Shown here piece after piece: positions 36,084-45,881 of a DNA stretch of 64,000 bases; the stretch's first letter is position 1; each line of letters starts with the position of its first letter. Position numbers and translations under genes: made by a program. Below the pieces are notes generated by a model. The model was not told the DNA's origin. It saw only the letters and a list, made by a program, of their open reading frames with translations, and made no database searches. The stretch comes from CAWEBF01 sp963807235. Lineage in GTDB: Bacteria; Acidobacteriota; Vicinamibacteria; Vicinamibacterales; UBA2999. Location: positions 1 through 64,000 of the forward strand of contig CAWEBF010000024.1 in assembly GCA_963807235.1 (NCBI GenBank). Reading direction: 5' to 3'.

Positions 36084-37812
36084 AGCCTGGAGCCTGGAGC
36101 CTGGGGCCTGGAGCCTGTGTCGTCCTTGCGTGCGCGTGCGCGGCTCTGTCCGCCGCGCAGGACGGGCGTCGCGCGGCCGCACCGGCCTTCGCCGACCGGA
36201 CTGCTGACGTCGGGCTGGACTTCGTTCACGTCAACGGCGCGACCGGGGAGCTGCTGCTGCCGGAGGTGATCGGCGCGGGGGGCGCGCTCTTCGACTACGA
36301 CAACGACGGGGATCTCGATCTGTTCGCGGTGCAGAGCGGTCCGCTTCGGCGCGGTGCGGCCGCTGGCGAAGCCCTGCCTACGAAGCCGGCTCTTTCGCAA
36401 CGACCTGTCGAGCGCGGGCGGGCTCCACTTCACCGACGTGACGGAGCGAAGCGGCATCGTGGCCACGGGGTACGGGATGGGGGCCGCCGTCGGGGACATC
36501 GACAACGACGGCTGGGCGGATTTGTATCTCACGGGTCTGGGCGCCGCGCAGATGCTGCGAAACAACGGCAACGGCACCTTTCGCGATGTCACCGCGGCAT
36601 CCCGCACCAACGACGCCCGATGGAGCACCAGCGCCAGCTTCGTCGACTACGACGCGGACGGCTGGTTGGATCTCTTCGTCGTCCACTACGTCAACTTCGG
36701 CCTGGACATGAAGCGCGGCTGCTTCTCGGCAAGCTCGGCGCGCGACTACTGCAACCCGGCTGTCTACGATGCAGTGCCCGCCAGGCTCTTGCACAACGAG
36801 CGCGACGGCACGTTCTCGGACGTGTCGGCTCGAGCCGGGCTCGCGCGGTCCGGCGGGCGCGGCCTGGGGGTACTGGCGGCGGACGTGAACGGGGACGAGT
36901 GGACCGATCTCTACGTGGCCAACGACGGCGATCCCAACCATCTGTGGATCAACGCGCGGGGGTCGGGCCGGTTCACCGACGAGGCGCCGCTGGCGGGCGT
37001 GGCCGTGAACCGGACCGGGCAAGCGCAGGGCAGCATGGGGATCGACGCCGGCGATGTGGACGGCGACGGGGACCAGGACTTCTTCGTCACCAACCTCGAC
37101 AACGAAGGCAATGCCTTCTACCGCCAGGTCGAGAAGGGAGTCTTCGAGGATCGGACGGTCGAAGCGGGGCTGTTCCGCCTGGGCTTCACGGGATTCGGAA
37201 CGCGCCTGTTGGACTACGACAACGACGGCTGGCTGGATGTGATCGTGGTGAACGGCGCCGTGCGGCACCTCGCCGCGCAGGCGAGGCGCGGAGACACGTA
37301 TCCGCTCAAGCAACGGAGCCAGTTGTTTCGGAACGACGGGCGTGGTCGGTTCGTCGACGTCTCCGATGCCGCCGGGCCGGCCTTTGCGCAGCTTCAGGTG
37401 GGGCGGGGCGTGGCCACGGGGGATCTGGACAACGACGGCGGCGTGGACGTGGTCGGTGTTCAACAACAACGGTCCCGCGCGCGTGCTGATGAATCAGGTG
37501 GGCTCGACCCGCCACTGGCTGGGTGTGCGCGTGATGGACAGGCGCCATCCTCGTGACGCGCTGCAGTCGCGGGTAACGCTGGTTGGTCCCGCGGGACGCG
37601 CCATCACCCGCGTGGTGCATACCGACGGCAGCTACGCCTCGGCCAGCGATCCGCGTGTCGTCTTCGGGCTGGGCGGTGACGCGGCGGCCCGGACCATCCG
37701 CGTGCAGTGGCCCGGTGGACCTGTCGAAGAGTTCCGTGGGCTGGCCGTCGATCGGTACTGGGTGCTGGAGCCGGGGAAGCCGGCGCGGATGGCTTCGGGG
37801 GCAGGGAAGTGA
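36080..37812 (+). CDS. CRTAC1-type FG-GAP/UnbV protein (module 2, frameshifted)
   Basis: Corrected length is about 576 residues, matching the module 1 protein. The N-terminus (MKPGAWSLGPGA) is encoded by a GGAGCCT heptamer array and runs straight into the hydrophobic signal core CVVLACACAALSAAQ. Strands such as FDYDNDGDLDLFAVQ, GDIDNDGWADLYLTG, DVNGDEWTDLYVAND, DVDGDGDQDFFVTNL and DYDNDGWLDVIVVNG form the propeller. The C-terminus HWLGVRVMDRRHPRDALQSR is the UnbV domain. Frame breaks at about 36375-36395 and 37452 are probably sequence errors. It overlaps both neighbours by 4 bases, so module 2 is a tight operon. Confidence 0.8.
36082..36115. repeat. Heptamer repeat, GCCTGGA type, inside a coding start
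   Basis: GCCTGGA, GCCTGGA, GCCTGGG, GCCTGGA and GCCTGT units begin directly after the ATG of the module 2 CRTAC1 gene and encode its signal n-region. Confidence 0.85.
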
Positions 37813-39431
37813 CCGGCCCGTGGCGGCGCGGCTGGCGCCGCGGCTGTTCGAGGGCCTGCCGCGGTGTCCAGGCGGCGGTCGTGGCCGGCGCGACGCTTGC
37901 GGCCGGCGCATCGGGTGTGGCCGCGCAGGCGCTGGTCGAGATTCCGGCGCCGGCGGGGCGAACCTTGCAGCCGATTCCTCTCCCGGCAGTCGACGACCTC
38001 GAGCCGGCCGTGGCCGCGCAGGTTCGGGAACAGAGCCAGCGCGTCAGCGCGCTGGCGACGGAGGCACGAGCCGGCGCGAGGGACCTGTCGGACGCCTACG
38101 GAGCCCTCGGCCAGGTGCTCCACGTGTACGAGTTCTTCGAGTCCGCCGAGCTGTCGTATGCGAATGCGATTCGGCTGGCACCCGGCGACGCAAGGTGGCC
38201 ACACCTGCTGGGCTATCTCTATCAGCAGACCGGCCGCCTGAACGACGCGGTCGAGCAGTTCACGGCCGCGCGTCGCAACCAGCCGGGCGACCAGGCGGCG
38301 ACCGTCAGGCTGGGCGACGTGTATCTCGGTCTGAACCAGCTTCGAGACGCCCGCCAGGAGTTCGAGCAGGTGCTCGAGATTTTTCCGGCCCTGGCGCAGA
38401 AGGGGCTCGGGGAGGTGGCGATTCGCGAACGACGGTTCGGCGATGCGGCCCGGCATTTCGACCTGGCACTGCAGCGAGTGCCCACCGCGACGTCGCTCCA
38501 CTACTCCCTGGCGATGGCGTACCGCGGCCTGGGCCGGGCGGCCGACGCACAGTCGCACTTGGACAAGCGAGGGCCGGGCACGATTCGCGTGGGCGATCCG
38601 ATCGTGGATGGTCTCCAGGCTCTCGTGCGTGGCGAGCGAGGGCTCGTGGTCCTCGGCCGGCGGGCCTACGATGCGGGCCAATACCAGGAGGCCGCAGAGG
38701 CGTTTGCCAAGGCGGTCGACGCCGCGCCCACGAGCGCCACGCCTCGCGTGAATCTCGGGTTGGCCCACCTGCAACTGGGAAACACTGTCGAGGCGACGCG
38801 GGCGTTCGAGGCGGCCCTGCGTGTCGATCCCACCAACGCCGTGGCGCACGCCAGTTGGGGGGCGCTGCTGGCGCGTGAGCGCAAGGACGCCGAAGCCGTT
38901 CTCCACTTCCAGGCTGCCCTCGACCAGTCTCCGGACGATGCGATCGTCGCTCGCCAACTGGTCCGAGCGCTGGTTCGCCTGGGACGAGCCGATGCCGCCA
39001 TCGCCGCCCTGACCCGGATGCGCGCGAGCGATGGGGACGACGAGGACGCGCTCCTGGGACTGGTGATCCTGCTTTCCGATCAGCGCCGTTACCGTGAGGC
39101 GCTCACGCTGCTCGACGACGCGAATCGCCGCGCTCCGGATCGGCTGCCGACGGCAACCACGCTGGCGCGCTTGCTGGCGTCAGCGCCCGATCGGCCGCTG
39201 CGTGACGGACGCCGGGCTCTGGAACTCGCGACCGAAATCCACGCGTCCGATCCAGCGCCCGTCCATGCAGAGACGGTCGCCATGGCGCTGGCCGAACTCG
39301 AGCGGTGCGACGAGGCACGAGCGTGGATGACGCGTGCTCTGACAGCCGCCCAGGCGGCCCGCGACTCGCCCGAGGTCTCGCGTCTGAAGGCCGCCGCCCC
39401 GCAGTACGACGGCGCGACGTGCAGGCCGTGA
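37809..39431 (+). CDS. TPR-repeat protein (module 2)
   Basis: 540 residues, the same length as the module 1 TPR protein and similar in sequence (both contain a LSYANAIRL/LVNAQLLQ-like first repeat, SLHYSLAMAYRGLGRAADA against RIHYPLALAYRGLGDRRKA, and RVNLGLAHLQLGN against RLNLGTALYMQRD). The N-terminus is Arg/Trp-rich, with a hydrophobic stretch VVAGATLAAGASGVAAQ as a probable signal. The GTG start overlaps the upstream stop (GTGA). It ends the long plus-strand run and converges with TonB receptor 3. Confidence 0.85.
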   Translation: MTGPWRRGWRRGCSRACRGVQAAVVAGATLAAGASGVAAQALVEIPAPAGRTLQPIPLPAVDDLEPAVAAQVREQSQRVSALATEARAGARDLSDAYGALGQVLHVYEFFESAELSYANAIRLAPGDARWPHLLGYLYQQTGRLNDAVEQFTAARRNQPGDQAATVRLGDVYLGLNQLRDARQEFEQVLEIFPALAQKGLGEVAIRERRFGDAARHFDLALQRVPTATSLHYSLAMAYRGLGRAADAQSHLDKRGPGTIRVGDPIVDGLQALVRGERGLVVLGRRAYDAGQYQEAAEAFAKAVDAAPTSATPRVNLGLAHLQLGNTVEATRAFEAALRVDPTNAVAHASWGALLARERKDAEAVLHFQAALDQSPDDAIVARQLVRALVRLGRADAAIAALTRMRASDGDDEDALLGLVILLSDQRRYREALTLLDDANRRAPDRLPTATTLARLLASAPDRPLRDGRRALELATEIHASDPAPVHAETVAMALAELERCDEARAWMTRALTAAQAARDSPEVSRLKAAAPQYDGATCRP

Positions 39432-39435
39432 GCGG

Positions 39436-39470
39436 TCGCGGGCTCTGGGCTTTGGGCTCTTGGCGCTCGC
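39436..39470. repeat. Heptamer repeat, GGGCTCT type
   Basis: GGGCTCT, GGGCTTT, GGGCTCT and TGGCGCT units lie just after the TPR gene stop. Confidence 0.7.
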
Positions 39471-39512
39471 TAGAAAAGAAAAAGGCGGGTCCCAGTCACC
39501 TGGGACCCGCCT
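39471..39512 (-). terminator. Rho-independent terminator of TonB receptor 3
   Basis: Stem AGGCGGGTCCCAG / CTGGGACCCGCCT with loop TCAC (39483-39512). On the minus strand it is followed by TTTTTCTTTTCTA, so it terminates the minus-strand receptor gene. It may also stop the convergent TPR transcript less efficiently. Confidence 0.88.
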
Positions 39513-39526
39513 CAGTTCCGGTTCTG

Positions 39527-39563
39527 CCTAAAGCCTAGAGCCTAGAGCCGAAAGCCTAGAGCC
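39527..39563. repeat. Heptamer repeat, GCCTAGA type
   Basis: GCCTAAA, GCCTAGA, GCCTAGA, GCCGAAA, GCCTAGA and GCCTC units lie immediately beside the receptor 3 stop codon. Confidence 0.8.
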
Positions 39564-42500
39564 TCAGAAATCGAACTGCGCGCTGAACTTGAAGAGACGC
39601 GGAAGCAGAATGGCTGTCGGCGCCCTCCACGTCGGGCCATACGCGAAGTTCTCCCCGGTGACCGAGTTGGAGTTCATCACGTTGTAGAAGTCGAAGTTCA
39701 CGTTGGTCCGGGTCGTCGCCGAAGCGGAGGATCTTCGAGACAGCGGAAGTCGATCTGACTCAGGCGCTCGACATAGAGCTCGCCCGGCTGGACGATCTGG
39801 AACGCCTTGAACGGGATGAACGGGCCGAAACCAGCCACGCCCGGAATGACGCCGTAGTTCGCGTTGGCCTGGACGACCGGGCCCGGCAGGTTCTGGATCG
39901 TCCCGCTGACCTGCACGTCGATCTTCGGGATGGTGTAGGCCGCCAGCCCCTGGACTGACGTGCGGAAGCCGTTGTTCTGCTCGCAGAACTCCCTGGGGCG
40001 CGCGGCGAAGAAGAACGCGCGCGTCGGATCGCCGAAGAACGTATGGAGCATTTCGGGCAGATCGTCCACGACCTCGCAGTCGTTGAGGACCTGACGCCCC
40101 GTGCCGACGCCGCCCTGAATGAGCAACCCATTCTGCAGCCGGGCGTTGAGGGTGATGTTCACGCCGTCGAAGTGCTCGGTCTGCTTGCCGAAGTTGTTCG
40201 ACAACGTGACGAAATAGCTCTGCGGCGCGGCCGTCGGGCTGAGAGCCATCCCGGTCAGCGGGTAGCCGCCGCCGTCGGGCAACCGTGAGTCCGAGGGTGC
40301 GGTGAACGGGAACGGTGTGTAGCTGGCCGGCGTGACGGACAGGTCGTCCATGACGCGGATGTTGCCGTACCACCGCCGGGCATACTGGACGTCGATCGAC
40401 ATGCGAGGCATCAGCTCCTGCTGAACGCTGGTCGTGAACTCCCAGTTGAACGCCCGCTTCCCCAACCCGGTCAGGAGGTCCGGATCGTAGCTCGTACCCG
40501 GGATGTACGGTGCCGAAGTCGCTGCGTTGTCGACGGCGCCGCATTCGCCGTTGGCCGCGAAGTTGTTCAGATCGCAATCCGGAACGAAGTTGCGGTCGGC
40601 GTCAGCCCACGTCCGCTGTGTGGTCTGGTTCGCAGCCGCATGATCGGGTTCGGCGCGTCCGATACCTGCGCGGCCCCGAATCCGGTGGTCCCCAGGCCCT
40701 CCAGGTACTTGTTGAGCGTCACCTTGAACGCCGTCTTGCCATTGCCGAAGACATCGTAAGTGGCGCCGAGCCGCGGCGTGACGTCGTTCCAGCTCAGGTT
40801 GTCGATCTTCGGGTACGTAGACGTTCAGGTTCCGTCCGAAGAACGTGCCCGCGATCGCCTGCTCAGGGAAGCGGTTCTTGAAGGAGTCGAAGCGGAGGGC
40901 GCCCGCCAGCGTCCACCGCCCGGTGGTCCACTTGTCCTGGACAAAGAGTCCCATGTCGCGATTGACGTTGACTTCGACCGTGCGGGGCACGATTCGGTAG
41001 GTGATCGCGGTGGGCACCATCGAGGTGAAGTTGTAGCTGAACGGCATCGCCGGCGCACTGTAGGTCGTGTTGTCGTGATGCAGGTACGCGTTGTTGAAGC
41101 CCACCTTGAAGGCATGGGATCCGGTGATGTAGGACACCGCCGCCCGGTAGTGGAGATTCCAATTCCAGGAGTTGTTGTAGGTCGCGGCCGCACGATACGT
41201 CAGCGGCGTGCCGGTGACAGGGTTGAGGGTGTCGACGACCGAGATCATGCCCGGCTCCAGGTGATCGATGTTGCCCAGCTTACCCATCTGCGGTTCCATG
41301 CCGCCCCACCGTTCGACGCGGTGGATGCCGCTGGCTTCGACCAGCAGCCTGTTGCTGACCGGCGTGTTCCAGTCGACGGTGACGAAACGCTGCAGCGGGA
41401 AACGGCGGTCGTTGCCGGCCTCGGGCGAGGTCGATACCGCCGGGGCCCGGGCCGATGCCGGTCGTGCAGGCGCAGAAGTTCTCCTGGTCGAAAGTTGATG
41501 CCGATCTTGTGCTTGGGGCTCACCTGCCACGTCACGCGGGCCTGGTAGATGGTCTGTTCCTGATGGAGGATCGCCTGGTTCGGCGATCGCACGTAGTCGA
41601 AGCGGTCCAGCTTGTTCGCGTTCTCGTTGAAGAACGTGCTGGCCACGTAGTTGTCGGCGAAGAGCTGGCGCCCGGACAGGAAGAACCAGAGCTTGTCTTG
41701 TTTGATCGGTCCGCCAAAGCCCGGATTGAGGTCTCCGTTCGCCTTGATCGTTCCCGGGACCGCCAGTCCGCGCTGCTGGACGTCGGTGCCGGTGAAGTTG
41801 TCGGCCGCCCAATCCCCGGTCGCGTAGCTGCCGAAGACGGTTCCGCTGAAGCGGTTGCCGCCGTCCCGCGGAATGAAGTTGATCCGAACCCCGCCTGTCG
41901 CGGCCTGGGCATCGACGCCCGAGACATCGATCGCGAATTCGGCTGTCCCGGTCGCATTCGGGACCGCGCCACCGCCCCATCCACCGGCGATCCCCGAACT
42001 GAGCGCGACCCCGTTGACCATCATGCGCTGGTCGGAGGTTCGGCCACCGTTGGCTTCCAGCGAGGCCACTTCCTGCACGACGGAGCCGCCCACGTCCTGA
42101 CCGGTGAACGCGCCCTTGCGAACGCCCGGGATCAGCACGCCCGTGGTGAAGGGGGTTCGGGAGCTGGGAATCGCCGTCACGACCTCCTGGTCCATGACGG
42201 CTTGTCGAGTCGTGGACGACAGATCGACGACCGGTGTTTCACCGCTGACCGTGATCGTCTCCTGCACGCCGCCGACCGTCATGTCGGCATTGATGGTGAA
42301 CACCGCCGTTCCGCTCAGTTCGACGCCCTCACGGACGACGGGCCTGAACCCGGGGAGCGTGAAGGTGACCCGATACGTGCCGGGCCGGAGATCCGGAATC
42401 GTGTAGCGGCCGGTCCCGTCGGTGACCGTCGAGCGTAGTTTCTCGATCAGCACCGGGCTGCTGGCTTCGACAGTGACGCCGGGGAGCACCGCCCCGGACG

Positions 42501-42600
42501 CGTCTCTGACTAGACCCGCCAACGACGCTTGGGCAAGCGCCGCGCCTGGCAACGCCAGGACGAGCGCCGCCGCCCAAAGTAACGCCTTCAATCCCCTCAT
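39564..42600 (-). CDS. TonB-dependent receptor 3 (Oar-like), four frameshifts
   Basis: Outer-membrane receptor of about 1010 residues. Signal LLWAAALVLALPGAALAQ, carboxypeptidase-regulatory domain (ASLAGLVRDASGAVLPGV, GRYTIPDLRPGTYRVTF), plug (ETITVSGETPVVDLSSTTRQ, RMMVNGVALSSGI), and barrel ending FSAQFDF. The frame breaks at about 41475, 40815, 40640 and 39735, with good conservation between. ATG 42600 has AGGAGG in good position. It diverges from LysR 2 with a LysR-type box between, and its leader contains GTCAGAGC (complement of 42641-42648), as in receptors 1 and 2. It probably imports the aromatic or tannin substrate used by the genes at 43.7-50.7 kb (inference). Confidence 0.85.
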
Positions 42601-42707
42601 GCAGCCTCCTAATACGCCGAACCAGAACGAGCTTGCCCGTGCTCTGACGGTCACAAACGGTCGCCGATCAGGCCCAAAGTGTCCAATACATCTTTGCTTC
42701 CGCCGCC

Positions 42708-42722
42708 ATACCGGTTTGGTAT
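42708..42722. promoter_or_regulatory. Candidate LysR-type operator (T-N11-A dyad)
   Basis: ATACCGGTTTGGTAT contains TACC-N5-GGTA, a classical T-N11-A dyad. It lies 16 bases upstream of the LysR 2 start and about 110 bases upstream of the divergent TonB receptor 3, the usual position for LysR autoregulation and control of a divergent target. Confidence 0.6.
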
Positions 42723-42737
42723 AGGATCCGCGCCCCG

Positions 42738-43664
42738 ATGGACTTCAGGCACATTCGAGCGTTCATAGCGGTGGCCGACGCGTCCAGCGTGACCAAGGCC
42801 GCACAGCGCCTCCACATCTCTCAACCCCCCCTGACACGCCAGATTCAGCAGCTCGAGCAGGAGCTGGGGATCACGCTCTTCGTGCGCCACCGGCACGGCG
42901 TCGTGCTGACCGAAGGCGGCCGCCGGCTGCTCGAAAAGGCGCGACAGTGGGATCTCGCGGCCGCCGAGTTCGCCGAAGCGGCCGAGCAGCTGAAGGCGGC
43001 CCAAAGCGGGCGGCTGCGGGTGGGGATCGGGTGGGGCCTGTGGGATCTCGTCAACCTGGCGCGGGTGCAGTTCGCCAAGGAGCACCCCGACACGCTCATC
43101 GAGGCCCTGGACGCCCACTGTCATTTCGACTCGGACGCGCTGCTCCGGAACCAGACCATCGACGTGGCGTTTGCGCGCCCGCCCTTCGACGTGGAGTTCC
43201 AGGTGTCCGACGTCGTGGCCGAGGAACGGATCCAGGCGATCCTGCCCGCCGACCATCCCCTGGCGAACCGGTCCAGCGTGTCGATGGCCGACCTGGCGAG
43301 CACGACGCTCCTGCTCTGGGATCGCCACAACGCGCCCGTGCTGTACGACCAGATCTTCGCCCTGTACAAGACCCTCGGACTGCAGCCGCGAACGATGGCC
43401 ACGCCGGGCGCCGGTCCCTTCAACCACGCCGGAATCCTGCTCGTGGCATCGGGCAAGGGCTTCTACTTCGGGTACGGCGTGCCGACCAGTGCTCCCCATC
43501 CCCTGAGCGGCGTCACCGTAGTGCCGGTGTCGGATCCCGCGGCCACCATCGAAGTGCGGATGGTGACGCGAAAAAGCGAGCGCCAGCCGCTCGTGGACAG
43601 CTTCGTCGAGTGCGCCCGCGTCGCGCTGGTTCCTGCCCCCGAGCCCGTGCGTCGCCGCGCGTGA
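42738..43664 (+). CDS. LysR-family transcriptional regulator 2
   Basis: 308 residues. The DNA-binding helix-turn-helix is at about residues 3-60 (FRHIRAFIAVADASSVTKAA then SQPPLTRQIQQLEQELG). The effector domain contains GRLRVGIGWGLWDLVNLARV. The ATG follows a GGATCCG stretch without a strong ribosome-binding site. It lies between the divergent TonB receptor 3 and the downstream catabolic genes, so it is the likely local regulator, responding to an aromatic intermediate (inference from neighbours). Confidence 0.92.
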   Translation: MDFRHIRAFIAVADASSVTKAAQRLHISQPPLTRQIQQLEQELGITLFVRHRHGVVLTEGGRRLLEKARQWDLAAAEFAEAAEQLKAAQSGRLRVGIGWGLWDLVNLARVQFAKEHPDTLIEALDAHCHFDSDALLRNQTIDVAFARPPFDVEFQVSDVVAEERIQAILPADHPLANRSSVSMADLASTTLLLWDRHNAPVLYDQIFALYKTLGLQPRTMATPGAGPFNHAGILLVASGKGFYFGYGVPTSAPHPLSGVTVVPVSDPAATIEVRMVTRKSERQPLVDSFVECARVALVPAPEPVRRRA

Positions 43665-43720
43665 CGGCCGGAAGTCGGATCCCGGGAGCCGGATGCCGGA
43701 AGCCGGAAGCCGGAAGCCTG
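43664..43720. repeat. Heptamer repeat, GCCGGAA type
   Basis: Degenerate GCCGGAA units (GCCGGAA, GTCGGAT, GCCGGAT, GCCGGAA, GCCGGAA, GCCGGAA, GCCTGAC) start at the LysR 2 stop and end about 20 bases before the next gene. Confidence 0.8.
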
Positions 43721-43741
43721 ACGATCAGAGGTAGACGAACC

Positions 43742-44768
43742 ATGAAGACGATGAAGACCCTGCTTGCGATGACGATGGCGACGGCCGTGGCGGCGGCGTT
43801 CGGGCTCTGCGGGCCGCCGGTGCTGGGCCAATCGCGCTCGACGGCCGCGTATGTGGCCGAACGCACGCCGTGGGGCCATCCGGATCTGCAGGGCACATAT
43901 TCCAACGACGACGAGACGGGCACGCCGATGGAGCGCCCGGCGTCGCTCGAGGGACGCTCGCACGAGAGCCTGACCGACGAGGAGCTGAAGCGGATCGTCA
44001 CGCGAGCGGAACGAGCGATTCGTGGACGGCGTCAGCGGCGACGAGTTTGCCGGCGGCCTGCGTCCGCCCGCGCACCTCATCTTCGACACCTTCGATCGCA
44101 AGAACAAGCGGGCGTGGCTCGTGGTGGACCCGCCCGAGGGCAAGATTCCCCCGATGACCGAGGCCGCGCGCAAGCGGCCACGGGTGCCGGGCGGGGTCAG
44201 CACCAACGCCAACCCCAACGGCCCGTTCAACAGCTGGCTCGACATGGGGCTGTACGACCGCTGCATCACGCGCGGGATCCCCGCGTCGATGATGCCGGCC
44301 GGCTACGGCAGCCGGTACGAGATCGTGCAGTCGCCCGACAGCGTCGCCATCCGCTACGAGATGATCCACGAGACGCGCGTCATCCCGTTCGATCGGCGTC
44401 CGCTGGTGTCTTCCGGCATCCGGCAGTATCTCGGCGACGCCCGTGCGCGGTGGGAGGGCGACACGCTGGTGGTCGAGACGCGGAACTTCCCAGCGGAAAC
44501 GGCGCCGCAGCGCGGCAGCGACCGCGTGGTGATGACCGAGCGCTTCACCCCGGTCAGCAAGGACGTGGTGGAGTGGCGCGTCACGTTCGACGACCCGAGC
44601 ACGTGGACGCGGCCGTGGACCTACCTGATGCCGCTCACAAAGGTGGACCGTTCGCAGGAAGTCCACGAGTACGCCTGCCACGAGGGCAATCTGGCCATGC
44701 GGAACATCCTGAGCGCCGCCCGTGCGGCAGAGCGCCAGCCGCCGTCGCAGACCACGAAGACACCGTAG
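43742..44768 (+). CDS. Secreted PWGHPDLQG-family hypothetical protein (one frameshift)
   Basis: About 342 residues after correction. Signal LLAMTMATAVAAAFGLCG, then YVAERTPWGHPDLQGTYSN, LYDRCITRGIPASMMPAGY, RYEMIHETRVIPFDRRP, RWEGDTLVVETRNF and the C-terminal VHEYACHEGNLAMRNILSAARAAE. It is the closest relative of the protein at 31.7 kb. The frame breaks at about 44010 by one missing base (ERAERFVDGVSGDEF is restored). Function unknown. The dioxygenase gene follows after 17 bases with its own GAGGAGG ribosome-binding site. Confidence 0.75.
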
Positions 44769-44785
44769 AGGAGGCCCGTCGGTTC

Positions 44786-45763
44786 GTGCAGTCAACCATT
44801 CGTTCGTTCGATCTCGCGCACCTGGCCCATGTGGAGCTGCTGACGCCGAAGCCCGACGAGAGCCTGCACTTCTTCGTCAACGTGCTGGGGATGACGGAAT
44901 CGGCCCGACGCGGCGATTCCGTGTACCTGCGCGGGTGGGACGACTACGAGCACCACACGCTGAAACTGACTGCCGCCAAGGCGGCCGGCATGGGACATTT
45001 CGCGTTTCGGGCGTCGAGTCCCGAAGCGCTGGAGCGGCGCGCCGGCATCATCGAGAAGGCGGGCTACGGCACGGGCTGGACCGACGGGGACCTGGGGCAC
45101 GGCCGCGCCTACTCGTTCAAGACGTCGGACGGCCACAACATGGAGATCTACTGGGAGACCGAGTGGTACCGGCCGCCGCCCGAGTTGAAGCCGTCGCTGA
45201 AGAACCAGGCGATGCGGTTTCCGGCGCGCGGCGCCAGCGTGCGCCGGCTGGATCACCTCAACCTGCTCACGTCCGACGTCGAGGGCCTGCAGCGGTTCAT
45301 GGAGGACGTGCTCGGGCTCCGCAGCACCGAGGTGATCCGGCTCGACAGCGGCGCGCTGGCCGGCGCCTGGGTGACTTCGAACAACAAGACCTACGACGTG
45401 GCCTTCACCAAGGACCACTACGGGGCGGTGGGGCGCTTTCATCACGCCACCTGGGCGCTCGATTCGAAGGACGAGGTGCTGCGGACCGCGGACATCGCGC
45501 TCGAGCACGACATCAAGATCGAAACCGGCCCGCACAAGCACGCGGTGCAGCAGACGTTCTTCCTCTACATGATCGAGCCGGGCGGCAACCGCGTGGAGGT
45601 GGACAGCGCCGGCGCGCGCCTGATGCTGGCGCCGGACTGGCAGCCGATCGTCTGGACCGAGGCCGAGCGCAAGAAGGGCCAGGCATGGGGGCTCAAGACG
45701 GTGGAGAGCTTTCACACCTACGGCACGCCGCCGATCGAGGACTACGAGGGCCCACGAAAGTGA
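44786..45763 (+). CDS. Extradiol ring-cleavage dioxygenase (VOC family, HPCD-like)
   Basis: 325 residues with two vicinal-oxygen-chelate modules. Module 1 (HLAHVELLTPKPDESLHFF) has lost the metal site. Module 2 has the probable Fe/Mn triad His157 (RRLDHLNLLT), His219 or His220 (GRFHHATWAL) and Glu271 (GNRVEVDS), a spacing close to homoprotocatechuate 2,3-dioxygenase. It should open a catechol ring meta to the hydroxyls using O2. GTG 44786 was chosen for the GAGGAGG 11 bases upstream. The PrpF-type isomerase downstream fits a meta-cleavage pathway. Confidence 0.85.
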   Translation: MQSTIRSFDLAHLAHVELLTPKPDESLHFFVNVLGMTESARRGDSVYLRGWDDYEHHTLKLTAAKAAGMGHFAFRASSPEALERRAGIIEKAGYGTGWTDGDLGHGRAYSFKTSDGHNMEIYWETEWYRPPPELKPSLKNQAMRFPARGASVRRLDHLNLLTSDVEGLQRFMEDVLGLRSTEVIRLDSGALAGAWVTSNNKTYDVAFTKDHYGAVGRFHHATWALDSKDEVLRTADIALEHDIKIETGPHKHAVQQTFFLYMIEPGGNRVEVDSAGARLMLAPDWQPIVWTEAERKKGQAWGLKTVESFHTYGTPPIEDYEGPRK

Positions 45764-45765
45764 AG

Positions 45766-45867
45766 GGGTGGTGTGTCCTGAAATGTGGAATTGGGGTCGG
45801 GCCTAATTGGAGGCGTTACTCGGCAATTAGGCCCGACCCCAATTCCACATTTCAGGACACCCCACCC
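45766..45867. repeat. Large inverted repeat: 44-bp arms with a 14-bp loop
   Basis: Arm 1 (45766-45809) and arm 2 (45824-45867) are reverse complements with a single mismatch. The loop is GAGGCGTTACTCGG. The arm core is GTGTCCTGAAATGTGG, AATTGGGGTCGGG and CCTAATTG. A half copy lies at 28954. The geometry is that of a paired REP (REPIN) or a small non-autonomous element. It fills the gap between the dioxygenase stop and the PrpF start and could block or terminate transcription. Confidence 0.95.
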
Positions 45868-45881
45868 TCTACGAAACCGTG

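Noticed and set aside
45785..45862. 45.79 kb inverted repeat as a simple rho-independent terminator
   Set aside because: The arms are 44 bases, there is no U-tract on either side, and a half copy occurs elsewhere, so it is a repeat element first.
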